A DNA stretch of 64,000 bases from the NCBI RefSeq assembly GCF_001423405.1, contig NZ_LMNS01000037.1, positions 124,001 through 188,000 on the forward strand. The letters are read 5' to 3'. Position 1 is the stretch's first letter, and each line of letters opens with the position of its first letter. A model generated the notes under the pieces. That model saw nothing but the letters and a program-made list of their open reading frames with translations. It was not told the DNA's origin and made no database searches. This stretch comes from Methylobacterium sp. Leaf123. GTDB taxonomy: Bacteria; Pseudomonadota; Alphaproteobacteria; Rhizobiales; Beijerinckiaceae. This document shows positions 36,121-45,151 of the stretch, in pieces. The position numbers and the translations under genes are program-made.

Positions 36121-36375
36121 TTAATCGGTATCAGCCTTATCATCACCTTCATTTGGGCGAACAACGATACCTACCGCCCCATCACTTCGAACAATTTCCT
36201 CGACCCCCGCTTTGCCGAAGGCTTCGGTGACACGATCCATATTGCGTGGATGCGGTATCTGGATACCGCTTTCGTACCGCGCAATCACGAGGCGCTTAAC
36301 TCCAGCGCGATCTGCCAAATCCTGCTGAGACCAGCCGAGCAACGCGCGTCCAGCTCTAACCAACCTGCTATCCAC
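36121..36375 (-). CDS. XRE-family helix-turn-helix regulator
   Basis: An 84-residue Cro/C1-type repressor. The helix-turn-helix spans RAGRALLGWSQQDLADRAGVKRLVIARYESG, residues about 7-37. The remaining residues form the tail AFGKAGVEEIVRSDGAVGIVVRP, a pattern common in small stand-alone XRE proteins. It is divergent from the DnaQ-like exonuclease gene. The palindrome at 36411-36437 lies between the two starts and is its likely operator. The start codon is GTG. Confidence 0.88.
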   Translation of the reverse strand: MDSRLVRAGRALLGWSQQDLADRAGVKRLVIARYESGIQIPHPRNMDRVTEAFGKAGVEEIVRSDGAVGIVVRPNEGDDKADTD

Positions 36376-36410
36376 CAGAAAGCCACCCGATTCACGACAA
36401 TGTGATCAAT

Positions 36411-36437
36411 CAAAACGATACAAAATGTATCGTTTTG
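36411..36437. promoter_or_regulatory. perfect palindrome, likely operator of the XRE regulator
   Basis: CAAAACGATACA, three A bases, then TGTATCGTTTTG: 12-bp arms with no mismatch, in the 113-bp divergent gap. It begins 36 bp from the XRE GTG and ends 51 bp before the exonuclease ATG, so one bound dimer could repress both genes. Confidence 0.8.
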
Positions 36438-36488
36438 GGAAAGTCGGGCTATCTTGAGAGTGCAGCCCTAGCAGGAAGTGCAAAGCAC

Positions 36489-37376
36489 ATGCTCGATATA
36501 GATCCTGAGATCGTCGCTACCGCACTGGAGCGAAATGGCGATTATCGCATCCTCCGCCGCCACAAACCTCGTCGCGTTTTCGATGCCCCTGGCGATGCAG
36601 AGGTCCGAAATGGCCTCATCATCGATTTAGAGACTACCGGTCTTGACCCTGCATACCACGAAATCATCGAAGTGGGACTGCTACCATTCACATATACTGT
36701 TGACGGACGCCTGGTCGCAGCCGGCACGCCGTACGGCTCGTTTCAGCAGCCCTTTGGAGCGATCCTGCCCGAAATCACCCGGCTGACCGGGATCGACGGA
36801 GTGATGGTCGAGGGCCGGATGATCGACCGCGCTCAGGTTAACTCGCTGGTAGCAGAGGCCGATCTGGTGATCGCGCACAACGCGAATTTTGACCGGAAGT
36901 TCGCGGAGGACCTCTGCCCGGCGTTGGCGGCGAAGCCGTGGGGGTGTTCGCTAATGATGGTGCCTTGGGCGGCTGAAGGGATGGGCAGCAAGCTCTGCTA
37001 CATCGCAGCCGACTTAGGCTTCATCTACTCAGCCCATCGCGCGGTCGATGATTGCCAAGCCACGCTCGAATGCCTGGCGCGTCCGCTGCCCCAATCCGGG
37101 CGCACAGGGTTCAGCTACCTGCTGGAACGGGCGTTCGAGCCCGTGCATCGAATCAAAGCCGTTCGTGCACCATTCGAAGCCAAGGATGCTTTGAAGGCCC
37201 GCCGGTACCGTTGGGATGACGGCGCTGCGAGCAAGTTGCGCTGCTGGTACAAAGATCTGCCGGAAGCAGAAGTCGCTAGTGAATTAGCCTGGCTGCGCCT
37301 GGAGATCTATCGGCACGAAATGGATATTCCCATCGTGCCGATTACACCCTACGACCGATTTTCGGCTCGGGCCTGA
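36489..37376 (+). CDS. DnaQ-like DEDDh 3'-5' exonuclease
   Basis: A 295-residue exonuclease of the DNA polymerase III epsilon type. ExoI is LIIDLETTGLDP (D and E ligands) at about residues 43-54. ExoII is VIAHNANFDRKFAEDL near 125-140. ExoIII is SAHRAVDDCQATLECL near 180-195, with the catalytic His. It has no polymerase or UvrC-like fusion. The C-terminal 90 residues (RRYRWDDGAASKLRCWYKDLPE) form an extra domain seen in stand-alone alphaproteobacterial copies. The ATG at 36489 gives MLDIDPEIV; an upstream ATG at 36402 would run through the palindrome and is unlikely. The gene is followed after four bases by a small membrane protein gene. Confidence 0.9.
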   Translation: MLDIDPEIVATALERNGDYRILRRHKPRRVFDAPGDAEVRNGLIIDLETTGLDPAYHEIIEVGLLPFTYTVDGRLVAAGTPYGSFQQPFGAILPEITRLTGIDGVMVEGRMIDRAQVNSLVAEADLVIAHNANFDRKFAEDLCPALAAKPWGCSLMMVPWAAEGMGSKLCYIAADLGFIYSAHRAVDDCQATLECLARPLPQSGRTGFSYLLERAFEPVHRIKAVRAPFEAKDALKARRYRWDDGAASKLRCWYKDLPEAEVASELAWLRLEIYRHEMDIPIVPITPYDRFSARA

Positions 37377-37380
37377 GCCA

Positions 37381-37578
37381 ATGTTGGCCCGTCCCGACGA
37401 TACTGCCGCGTTGACACTCACCGGCTTCACCGAAGCTCAAGCCGGCGCGCTGACGACCGCCATCGACCGCTCCGCGGCGAGGGCCGTCGATGACCTGCGC
37501 CACGATCTGGAACGCTGGCACATCGCCCTGACCCTGTACCTCCTGATCCAGATCGGCATCGTGCTGCTGGCGTTCTGA
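37381..37578 (+). CDS. small protein with amphipathic helix and C-terminal membrane anchor
   Basis: A 65-residue protein. Residues 15-45 form an amphipathic helix (FTEAQAGALTTAIDRSAARAVDDLRHDLERW) and the last 18 residues are hydrophobic (ALTLYLLIQIGIVLLAF). The layout resembles DUF1640/CCDC90-like small proteins with a coiled coil and membrane tail. It starts four bases after the exonuclease stop, so it is co-transcribed under the same operator. Confidence 0.75.
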   Translation: MLARPDDTAALTLTGFTEAQAGALTTAIDRSAARAVDDLRHDLERWHIALTLYLLIQIGIVLLAF

Positions 37579-38298
37579 TGGTGCAGGCCATGCGGGATCC
37601 CATCAGGGCGGGGCTTGCAGCCTACGAGCCCAGGGTGTGGCACGCCCCGGCTGGCAAGCACGCGGTTTCGATGGAAGGCCTTCGTGTTTACCGCCTCTCG
37701 TCAACAGCAGCCGACTTCTGCGTAGCGGCTCCAGCGCATGCGACGACCGCATAGTCTCGACGTTGCTCGACGATGCTTACGCCCAGCCTTGGCTCGTCTC
37801 AGTTGAATAGACTCGCCTAGACCAATTTTAGATCAAATAAAGCGCCAATCTTGTTTGATCTTCGCCCTGCATCCGCAAGGCATTTCTTGGTGCGACTTGA
37901 CGGTTCTAGCGAGAATCTTTGGCTGGACACCTTGTCAGGCGTTTATGTAAGCCCCAGAATCGTTTGCCACCCATAGAGGCGTCGCCCATGACATGATCTA
38001 GAAACGACGAAAGCGCCCGAGCTGACGCTTGGACGCTTCCGAAGCTGAGCTAGGCCATCCTGCAATCTTGCGAGGAACGAAGGGTGGCCTACCCGAAGAA
38101 CCTGGTGACTCGATGCATATCGAGGCTCCGGGCTCTCTATCTGTGGATTCTTACACGGGCGGACTCGGCCCACAAGCCCCCCTCCACAGGTGAACTCAGC
38201 TTCCTCGCAACGCCTCGAAACGCTCGCTCGTCCCGCCTGGGCGAGCGGGATCGGAGCCATTCCGGGCTGCGCATGCAGCTTGGCGCAAGGAGCGAAGA
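37579..38298. other. left flank of the Tn7-like module
   Basis: 720 bp with no convincing gene. The centre, 37800-37960, is noticeably AT-richer than the surroundings. It carries the inverted repeat AGATCAAA…TTTGATCT at 37830-37861 with a 16-base spacer. In Tn7 relatives the end nearest tnsA carries several TnsB-binding repeats, so this is where the transposon end should be. I could not identify the terminal TGT or a matching right end by eye. Confidence 0.5.
37830..37861. repeat. inverted repeat AGATCAAA…TTTGATCT
   Basis: Perfect 8-bp arms with a 16-base spacer in AT-rich DNA about 440 bp before the first TnsA-like gene. It could be a regulatory site or part of a transposon end. Confidence 0.5.
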
Positions 38299-38694
38299 AT
38301 GTCCTTCCATACCGTCCCGAAGCACTTCCGCCGCCCGCATGTCGCGACCGTCGATCACAGGATGCTTAAGCTAGGTTCTGCACGCCGAAGCGACTTCGAG
38401 ATCTACCTCGACCTCTTGCACGATATCGTCGGGCTCGAGGACGGTCCGTTCGATGTGGTTTTCACCCGCGACGACGGATCGGTCGGTCTTTACAGTTTCG
38501 CCTTCCGCGGACGCACACGTTGCGGAAAGCGGCTCGCGATTGCGGTCGACGACGAGGCGTATGCTCGCAAGCACGACTTGGAAGCCTACCTTCTGAATGT
38601 TCAGAAGCGGCTGCCACCGGACTTCGCCGACGAGATCCGTCTGCTGACTGAGCGCAAGCTCGACAGCTCGGCGAGCTCTGCCGCCGATCACTGA
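38299..38694 (+). CDS. TnsA-like protein lacking the catalytic residues
   Basis: A 131-residue protein that aligns by eye with the core of the TnsA encoded next. SDFEIYLDLLHDIVGLEDGPF corresponds to the helix carrying the first catalytic Glu. VVFTRDDGSVGLYSFAF corresponds to the strand that carries the catalytic Asp in YFDAIL. DFADEIRLLTERKLDSS corresponds to VADEILLITERDLPKD. The Asp position reads SFAF, and the strand that should end in the catalytic Lys reads KRLAIAV. The nuclease site therefore looks dead. A strong ribosome binding site, AAGGAG, precedes the ATG. It may be a structural partner of the active TnsA or a regulator. The homology needs a profile search. Confidence 0.65.
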   Translation: MSFHTVPKHFRRPHVATVDHRMLKLGSARRSDFEIYLDLLHDIVGLEDGPFDVVFTRDDGSVGLYSFAFRGRTRCGKRLAIAVDDEAYARKHDLEAYLLNVQKRLPPDFADEIRLLTERKLDSSASSAADH

Positions 38695-38934
38695 TCGCAG
38701 CCTGGCAGGTGGCTTCTGCATGGCACAGCCCCCTGCCCAGCACGATGCGGAACGATCGCAGTCGGCGGATGGGCTTCTGCCCGATCGCTGGCGGCGGTGC
38801 CCCATGCCGATCGCACGCCGTTTGTCAGCGTAGGCCGCGATCGCAAAGCCCTCACCGGCGGTCGCCCCGGCGCGCCAAGTCGCTGGCTTGGCCGTCGCGC
38901 TGCTCGCAACGCCCGAAAACGCGAGGACCCTTCA

Positions 38935-39636
38935 ATGGCCAAGCGTCGCAATTGCACGCCCGATGACACCTGGTACCCAACCGAGCCGAGTTCGGCGCAT
39001 CGCCTGCCGTCGAATTTTCGATCACGTGGGTCAAACCAAGGCGTGCTCGTCACGACCGGCGAGCATCGACGCCAGATCTTCTATGAGAGCTCGGGTGAGT
39101 GCGGCCTGTTCCACTACGCCTTCGCACGCGGCGATGTCGTCGATGTACTGGAACAGCAGGCTGCCGTTTATCGCGATGACGCTGGCATCGTTCGGAAGCA
39201 TTATTTCGACGCCATCCTAACTATGCGCGACGGTACGCGCAAAGCGGTCTCGTACAAGCCTAGCCGGCGCGCGGACACCATTGGTTTCGCGGACTACCTC
39301 ATCGATTTGGCCGCCCGGATCTCCCCGGTAGTCGCCGACGAGATCCTGCTCATCACCGAGCGTGATCTGCCGAAGGACGCACTATATAACGCCGCGTTGT
39401 TGCACGACTGTCGGCGCGATCCACCCGGCGACGCCGACGCGGCGGTCCTCTCCGTGCTCGCGACCGTGGTCGGCGAGATCAGCATCGGCGATCTCCGCGA
39501 CGCGACTGGCTACGGCGGCGAGGCGTTCCGCGCCATCGTCCGCCTGATCGGTTCTCGACGCATCACCACGAAGGGCTTCGCCGCGATCACGGCCGACACC
39601 CTCGTCTGGGCAGCGGGTGCGGAGGGCGCGCGATGA
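38935..39636 (+). CDS. tnsA: TnsA-like transposon endonuclease
   Basis: A 233-residue restriction-fold endonuclease that in Tn7 relatives cuts the 5' ends of the element so that it moves by cut-and-paste. The catalytic pattern is visible: Glu in FYESSGECGLFHYAF (about residues 45-59), Asp in HYFDAILTM (about 88-96), and Lys in AVSYKPSR (about 103-110). The C-terminal part, GEISIGDLRDATGYGGEAFRAIVRLI, is a winged-helix domain that in TnsA binds TnsC or DNA. The ATG at 38935 has GAGGA at a suitable distance. The stop overlaps the TnsB start as ATGA. Confidence 0.82.
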   Translation: MAKRRNCTPDDTWYPTEPSSAHRLPSNFRSRGSNQGVLVTTGEHRRQIFYESSGECGLFHYAFARGDVVDVLEQQAAVYRDDAGIVRKHYFDAILTMRDGTRKAVSYKPSRRADTIGFADYLIDLAARISPVVADEILLITERDLPKDALYNAALLHDCRRDPPGDADAAVLSVLATVVGEISIGDLRDATGYGGEAFRAIVRLIGSRRITTKGFAAITADTLVWAAGAEGAR

Positions 39637-41924
39637 CCGGCGGCTCCTCGATCACACCGCGCTATCGGGTCGACCCGGCCGACCGCCTCGTCTTGGGCGG
39701 CGGCCAGGTGCTGACCTGCAAAGGGCTGACGGCGACCGGCTACCTTCTGCAGCCGTTCGGGTCGGACATGACCGACCACGTCTCGTTCGAGCAGTTCGAG
39801 CGGGCGCGGCAGCACCCCGACTTCCGCCAGGACACCATGTTCTACACAGAGCCGCGGGCGCGGGCCCGGGCTCGTACGCTCATCGAAAGCGACGACGAGA
39901 TCCCGGCCGAGGAGATGCCAGACGTGCGCTGGCGGGAGGCGTGCGTCCGCGCCTTCTTGGATTTCGAGGCGCAAGACTGCCGGAATCCGCCGCCGGCGGG
40001 ACAGCAGCGGGTGAACCGCACTGAGGCTGGTCTCAAAGAGGCCATGCGCCGCGCCGGACCGCAACTGATGCAACTCGACTACGCCAAGAAGGCGGGGTCG
40101 GGCCTAAAGCGCACCGCCCGAGGGGTGAAAGCGCCGCCTCTGAGCAAATCGGGCAATCGCCGCAAGGCACGTGCCGGTCAGAAGATCTCGTTCCGTGCTC
40201 CGCCCGGTCCGAGAACGCTGCTCCGATATGTCGTGTCCTATGAGGAGGCAGGATGCCAGGCCTGGGGCCTGCGGCAGTGTCACTGCAACAGTGGCAATCG
40301 CGAGCCGCGCTTCGAGCCCGAGGAGTACGCGCTGATGATGGAGGCGGTGTATGCCTATCTCAGCACAAAGCGCCCGAGCTATGAGCAATGCTATAAAGAC
40401 TACGAAGACGATTTAAAACGCAAGAACGAGGAGCGTGCCGCGGCCGGGTTGCCGCCGCTGCGCCAGATCGGTGCTTCGACATATCGAGCTCGGATCAAGC
40501 GGTTCTCACGATTTCAGCGGGACTGCGCCCGGCACGGCATCGATTACGCCATCCGCCGAAACTGTGGTGTCCGGCGTAAATTCGAGGTCACCCGCATCGG
40601 CGAGCTCGTCCAGATAGACGGCTTCAAGGTATCGCTCATCCACATGGCCGTCGAGAGCGGCCTTTGGGCGACGCTGACACCCGAACAGCAGAAGGCCGTG
40701 CCGAAGGAACGATGGATCCTCCTCCGGGCGATCGATGTCGCCTCTCGCTGCATCCTCGCGGAGGTCATCGCGCCGACCGAGACCACTGCGGCGGCCGCGG
40801 TCCTCCTGCGGATGATGATCAAGGACAAGACCCCTCTCGCCGCCGCGATGGGTGCTAGGACGGCGTGGGACTACGCCTGCGTCCCGCACGCGATCGCGAC
40901 CGATGCCGGAGCCGCGTTCCGGTCAGATCGGTTTCGGCAGATGCTCGCGGACCTCGGGATTACGTTCGTCGCACCCCAGGTTGGACAGCCGAACAAGCGC
41001 GCGCATGTCGAACGCAGCTTCGGCACGACACGGACGCAGTTCCTGACACACTTCGCCGGTCAAACCTTTGCGAATGTCGGTGACAAAGGAGACTACGACC
41101 CCGGCAAGAATGCCAACCTCTTCGTCGACGAGCTCGCTCGTGCGCTCGTCCTGTACGACGTCGACATCTACCACAACTCGCCGCACGAGAGCCTGTACGG
41201 TGAGACCCCTCGCAACTGCTGGCAGCGCCTCATGGTCGAGAGCGGATGCTCCCGGGTCACGCCCGGCGCGCATCAGCTAAGAGCGATCTTCGGGATCCCT
41301 CTCAGCCGTACCGTTGGCAAGCGAGGCATCCGATTCCTCGGCCTGCACTACCAGTCCAGCGACCTGGCGGCGCTGCTCGCCGACAAGGGTGAGATCGAGA
41401 TCCCGGTCCGGGTCGACCCGGACAACCTCGGCTGGATCTCCGTCCAGATCTGCAAGACCTGGAAATCCGTACCCTGTGCAACCAGCGGGCTGGAGGGAGC
41501 ATCGATTCAGGAATGGCTTGCTGTCGTCGAGGATCAGCGACGCCGATACTCGATCGCCGCTGCAGCCAGTCGGCCGATCATCGCCGATGCGCTCCGGCAA
41601 ATCCGGGCCATCGCGGCCAAGGCCGAACGCCGCTTCAACATCGCGCCGCATACCTACGATGCAAACGCGATCGGTCGCGCTGAGAAGGAGATTCTGCACG
41701 GGTTCGACATCCCCGAAGACGCCAGTCGTCAGGTCAAGACACCCGGCGAAGATCCACTCGCCAAGGGCATCCCGGTCACCGGCCAGCCCGACCCAGACGC
41801 CGCGCCGAAACGATCGACACGCCGATCACGCGGCGAATCCACGCCAACACCCGTCGCACCACCGCCGGCCGACGATGGGGATGAAGACGGCAACGACTGG
41901 ACGATGGAGACGCCCGATGTCTGA
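39633..41924 (+). CDS. tnsB: TnsB-like DDE transposase
   Basis: A 763-residue DDE transposase of the Tn7 TnsB/Mu/TniA type, performing 3'-end cleavage and strand transfer. The integrase core starts near residue 310. The first Asp is in GELVQIDGFKVSL, the second in HAIATDAGAAFRSDRF, and the Glu in PNKRAHVERSFGTTRTQF. N-terminal helix-turn-helix domains for end binding fill the first 300 residues. The Mu-type beta-barrel (QLRAIFGIPLSRTVGKRGIRFLGLHYQS) follows the core. Four-base overlap with tnsA and an eight-base overlap with tnsC (ATGTCTGA) indicate a coupled operon. Confidence 0.92.
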   Translation: MTGGSSITPRYRVDPADRLVLGGGQVLTCKGLTATGYLLQPFGSDMTDHVSFEQFERARQHPDFRQDTMFYTEPRARARARTLIESDDEIPAEEMPDVRWREACVRAFLDFEAQDCRNPPPAGQQRVNRTEAGLKEAMRRAGPQLMQLDYAKKAGSGLKRTARGVKAPPLSKSGNRRKARAGQKISFRAPPGPRTLLRYVVSYEEAGCQAWGLRQCHCNSGNREPRFEPEEYALMMEAVYAYLSTKRPSYEQCYKDYEDDLKRKNEERAAAGLPPLRQIGASTYRARIKRFSRFQRDCARHGIDYAIRRNCGVRRKFEVTRIGELVQIDGFKVSLIHMAVESGLWATLTPEQQKAVPKERWILLRAIDVASRCILAEVIAPTETTAAAAVLLRMMIKDKTPLAAAMGARTAWDYACVPHAIATDAGAAFRSDRFRQMLADLGITFVAPQVGQPNKRAHVERSFGTTRTQFLTHFAGQTFANVGDKGDYDPGKNANLFVDELARALVLYDVDIYHNSPHESLYGETPRNCWQRLMVESGCSRVTPGAHQLRAIFGIPLSRTVGKRGIRFLGLHYQSSDLAALLADKGEIEIPVRVDPDNLGWISVQICKTWKSVPCATSGLEGASIQEWLAVVEDQRRRYSIAAAASRPIIADALRQIRAIAAKAERRFNIAPHTYDANAIGRAEKEILHGFDIPEDASRQVKTPGEDPLAKGIPVTGQPDPDAAPKRSTRRSRGESTPTPVAPPPADDGDEDGNDWTMETPDV

Positions 41925-43002
41925 CGATTTCACGGGTCCGCTCGATCATTTCCGCCGCGTCGCCTCAGAGCAGCGGCGTGAGCGTATCAAAATCATGCAG
42001 GTCATTCGGGGGACCTATTTTCGGCACACGCGACACAGCGAGATCGAGGAGTATGTCGAAGACCTGATCGATTTTCTTCAAGAGCAGCGCGTTTCTTCCC
42101 AGCCGGCAGGTGAGCACGAGGCATACGGAATAGCGGTTATCGGTGAGCCGCGCGCTGGCAAGAGCTTCCTACTTCGCCGGATCTTCAACCAGAGTCCGTC
42201 CTTCCCCGGCTACGGCCAGGAGGGGTCGCGCTGCCCCCTGGTGACGGTAATCCCGCAAGGGGATTGTACCCTCGATCGCTTCACGATCGACGCCCTACGG
42301 GCGCTAGGAACGCCGGTCCATGATGTTCCCCATCAAGAGACTCGGCTCGCCCACATGGTGCGTGATCACTTGCGCCTGATGGGCGCGAAGATCCTGCACA
42401 TCGACGAAGCCCACCACATCACCCAGCCTGCCAACGTGAGGCAGATCAAGAAGATCATCAACACTTTCAAATGCCTGATGATCGATAAGGAGTGGCCCAT
42501 AGGCGTGATCTTTTCCGGCATCCCCGAACTCACCGGCACTCTGCAGAAGGACCGACAGCTTCAAGCTCGCCTGAAGTTCGTACGACTGGCTGACCTAACC
42601 TTGGAGGGCGACGTCCACAAAATCGGATGGATCGTTCGGCAACTCACCGGCCTCGCGAAGCTGGAGGTCACCGCCGAACACGCCGACTCGCTCGCCCCCC
42701 GCCTGATCCATGCGGGTGGGTATCAGCTCGGCCGATCGATCGAGTATGTCCATGACGCCATTCAGGAGCGGCTCAAGCGCATCGACCGCTTGCCCGCAGC
42801 GGACAAGATGTCCGGTCGGGCGCTTTGCCCAGCCGACTTCGCAAAGGCCTATGCGCGCAACACCGGCGTTCAAGCCGCCGACAATCCCTTCGTCGCGGAC
42901 GATTGGAAATCGACCGATCCCTTCCAGACGCTCGACCGCAGGTCCGATTGCGACGATTCGGACTCTGCGCCGATGCGCAATGCCTCGCGGAAGGGGAAGT
43001 AG
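41917..43002 (+). CDS. tnsC: TnsC/TniB-like AAA+ ATPase
   Basis: A 361-residue AAA+ ATPase that links target selection to the transposase in Tn7-like elements. Walker A is VIGEPRAGKSFLLRR near residues 73-88. Walker B is ILHIDEAHHITQP near residues 160-172. A sensor strand, GVIFSGIPELTGTL, follows. The N-terminal HFRRVASEQRRERIKIMQVIRGTYF resembles TniB starts. It overlaps tnsB and is followed after two bases by tniQ. At this length it resembles TniB more than Tn7 TnsC (about 550 residues). Confidence 0.9.
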   Translation: MSDDFTGPLDHFRRVASEQRRERIKIMQVIRGTYFRHTRHSEIEEYVEDLIDFLQEQRVSSQPAGEHEAYGIAVIGEPRAGKSFLLRRIFNQSPSFPGYGQEGSRCPLVTVIPQGDCTLDRFTIDALRALGTPVHDVPHQETRLAHMVRDHLRLMGAKILHIDEAHHITQPANVRQIKKIINTFKCLMIDKEWPIGVIFSGIPELTGTLQKDRQLQARLKFVRLADLTLEGDVHKIGWIVRQLTGLAKLEVTAEHADSLAPRLIHAGGYQLGRSIEYVHDAIQERLKRIDRLPAADKMSGRALCPADFAKAYARNTGVQAADNPFVADDWKSTDPFQTLDRRSDCDDSDSAPMRNASRKGK

Positions 43003-43004
43003 CC

Positions 43005-44834
43005 ATGGCCAAGCTCTTCCCCTTCATGCCCATGATGTCAGACGAGAGCGTGCCGAGCTTCTGCGCTCGCCTCTCTGCCCTTCACCGTGTGTCCTCGGTA
43101 CGAACGTTCTTCCGCTATCTGGGGCTGCGATTTTCGAAGATCGTCGCCGGCGATCCGTCGGCGCTCGATCAACTCGCGGAGTTGACGGCCGTACCGGTTG
43201 GCGACCTCGCTCGGCAAAGCCTTCGGCGAGAGGGCAGGACATACTCGTATCGCGGACAGATCGCGCTCCAGCCAATGATGCGCCGCAGCTGCGTGTACGT
43301 ATGCCCACGATGCCTCGTCGAGGACGTCGCTCAAGCCCGATACCCGCCGATCGCTACCTGCTACGGTCGCGTCGCCTGGCAGTTCGCACCGCTTCGCGCC
43401 TGCGGACGGCACAACGTGCTTCTGGAGAAGTTCGGCCGACCGCTACACGGCTCGAACGCGCATGACTTCGCTCGAACGATCGGGCCTTCTCTGCACACCC
43501 TGGAAAGGAGCGCCGATGACGCCGTCACCGTCCCGCCTTCGGCGGCCGAGGCATATTTGAAGGCGCGGCTCGACGGGTCGCCCACGACGTCGCCCTTGCT
43601 CGATGAGATGCCCTGGTACGCCGCGGCGCGGACGTGCGAGGCGGTCGGAGCCGTCGCCCTGTTCCGCGCCTCCGTCACGCTGGCCGGCCTAGACGAGACT
43701 GATCGGCGGCGCGCAGCCCACGCCGGCTTCGAGATCATGGATGCCGGCAGGCGTTCGGTCGAGAATCTGCTCGACGATCTTCGCTTTGGCCTCAGGTCGC
43801 CGGGGACCGGCCGGGAAGGCGCGCCGGCCGTGTACGGGCTCCTGAACGAGCTTCTCACGCGCCCCACACCCGATCCCGCTTACGCTCCCTTGCGGGAGAT
43901 CGTGTTCCGACATGCCATGCGCACGATCCCGTACGGACCCGGGGCGGTCGTCGTCGGGCTGCCGGTCAAGCGACGCAAGACGCACTCCCTCGTCACGGCA
44001 GCTGCCGCGGCTCAACAGCATCAGACGCGGCTGCGGAAGCTCCTCGCCGCCGAGGGGATAATCGCGGCGGACGCGCAACGGAGAGATGCCGACGTCCTGT
44101 TCGACGCTAGGCTCGCGGCTCCGTTCCTGCGCCGCATCGCCAAGGGCATGAGCCTTCATGGCGTGGCGGAGCACCTCCGGACCCGATACGCTCATACGCT
44201 GACGCTCGCGCGCAGCGGCTTCATCAAGCCCATCGTCGCGAGCGCCGGGGAGACAGATATCCGGCCCAGGTACGCGGCCTTCGACCTCGACGATTTCATC
44301 GCCAGCCTGATCGAGGAGGCCGTCGTCCACCCGCAGCCCGAGCGGCCGATCATGGACATCCCGCGAGCCGCCAAGCGGGCCTACTGCACGATCCCGGACG
44401 TCCTCCGGTTGATCCTGGCGCGGCAGCTCAGGTGGGTCGGGCTAGACCCGGACGTCTCCGGGTTTCATGCGATCCTCGTCAATGCCGACGAGGTGCTCGA
44501 TCATGTCCGCGGGCCAGCCCACGACGGCTACACCATGCAGACGCTTCGGGTACGGCTGGGCGTGCATCAACGCGTGGTCGAGGCGCTCATCGCGAAGAGC
44601 CACCTACCTCAGGTCGATCGTATCAACCCGGTGAACCGCTGCCCTAACCGCATCGTGTTACCCGAGACGGTGGAAGCCTTCGAGCGCAGGTACGTGTCGC
44701 TGTCCGAACTCGCCCAGCGCTGGAGGACGAATGCCTTCCGGTTGAAGAAGGACCTGGATCGGCGAGGAATCGAACCGGCGCTTCGGAATGATCAAGTCTG
44801 CGCGACGTTCTATTCAAGAAGACAGCTTCTGTAG
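43005..44834 (+). CDS. tniQ: TniQ/TnsD-like target-selection protein
   Basis: A 609-residue protein. The N-terminal 150 residues form a TniQ domain: SDESVPSFCARLSALH and a zinc-binding segment (YVCPRCLVEDVAQARYPPIATCYGRVAWQF…ACGRHNVLLEKFG) with the Cys-x-x-Cys and Cys…His arrangement. The long C-terminal part is helix-rich with helix-turn-helix-like stretches (KSHLPQVDRINP, SLSELAQRWRTNAFRLKKDL). It would make DNA contacts as TnsD does at a fixed attachment site. It has no cargo-type CRISPR genes beside it, so RNA-guided targeting is not suggested. AAGGGGAAG precedes the ATG. Confidence 0.88.
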   Translation: MAKLFPFMPMMSDESVPSFCARLSALHRVSSVRTFFRYLGLRFSKIVAGDPSALDQLAELTAVPVGDLARQSLRREGRTYSYRGQIALQPMMRRSCVYVCPRCLVEDVAQARYPPIATCYGRVAWQFAPLRACGRHNVLLEKFGRPLHGSNAHDFARTIGPSLHTLERSADDAVTVPPSAAEAYLKARLDGSPTTSPLLDEMPWYAAARTCEAVGAVALFRASVTLAGLDETDRRRAAHAGFEIMDAGRRSVENLLDDLRFGLRSPGTGREGAPAVYGLLNELLTRPTPDPAYAPLREIVFRHAMRTIPYGPGAVVVGLPVKRRKTHSLVTAAAAAQQHQTRLRKLLAAEGIIAADAQRRDADVLFDARLAAPFLRRIAKGMSLHGVAEHLRTRYAHTLTLARSGFIKPIVASAGETDIRPRYAAFDLDDFIASLIEEAVVHPQPERPIMDIPRAAKRAYCTIPDVLRLILARQLRWVGLDPDVSGFHAILVNADEVLDHVRGPAHDGYTMQTLRVRLGVHQRVVEALIAKSHLPQVDRINPVNRCPNRIVLPETVEAFERRYVSLSELAQRWRTNAFRLKKDLDRRGIEPALRNDQVCATFYSRRQLL

Positions 44835-44858
44835 CCCGTCGATAAGACGATGACTTGG

Positions 44859-44890
44859 AAAGCCCTGGCGAAAGCTGGGGCTTTTTCTTT
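44859..44890 (+). terminator. intrinsic terminator after tniQ
   Basis: AAAGCCC and GGGCTTT form a stem around TGGCGAAAGCTG, followed by a T-rich tail (TTCTTT). It is 25 bp after the tniQ stop and the clearest intrinsic terminator in the window. Confidence 0.85.
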
Positions 44891-45109
44891 GCGCGAAGCA
44901 CGTTGTGGGTTGCGGTGGTGCCAGACTAAGCCGTATTTGGACGCAAATTATGCCCTCACATTCTAATGCGAATGGCAAAACCCTAAAATAAAAACGATTA
45001 TTGTCAGTGACTTGGATGGTGAAATTGGAAATTCTTTGGTGTTCGCCACGATTCATCCTGAAAAGCGTTTGTTTTCAGCGATACCCTAGGGAAACAGCGA
45101 CTTCGCGAC

Positions 45110-45139
45110 CGTCCGGTGGTACACACGGGTGGTACACAC
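45110..45139 (+). repeat. tandem GGTGGTACACAC repeat before the integrase gene
   Basis: Two direct copies of GGTGGTACACAC separated by a single base lie between about 45114 and 45139, ending just upstream of the integrase ATG at 45152. Spacing of one helical turn plus a few bases suits either an integrase arm-type/attachment site or a regulatory site. Confidence 0.55.
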
Positions 45140-45151
45140 GTGGTTCTGGCG

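Larger units (their letters stand above)
44835..45151. other. right flank of the tns operon
   Basis: About 317 bp with the terminator at 44859, then an AT-rich stretch at 44930-45080. A tandem GGTGGTACACAC pair lies immediately upstream of the integrase gene. No gene seen. Confidence 0.6.

Noticed and set aside
38299-44834. CRISPR-associated transposon
   Set aside because: No cas gene or repeat-spacer array is seen beside the tns genes; TniQ has a long TnsD-like C-terminal part.
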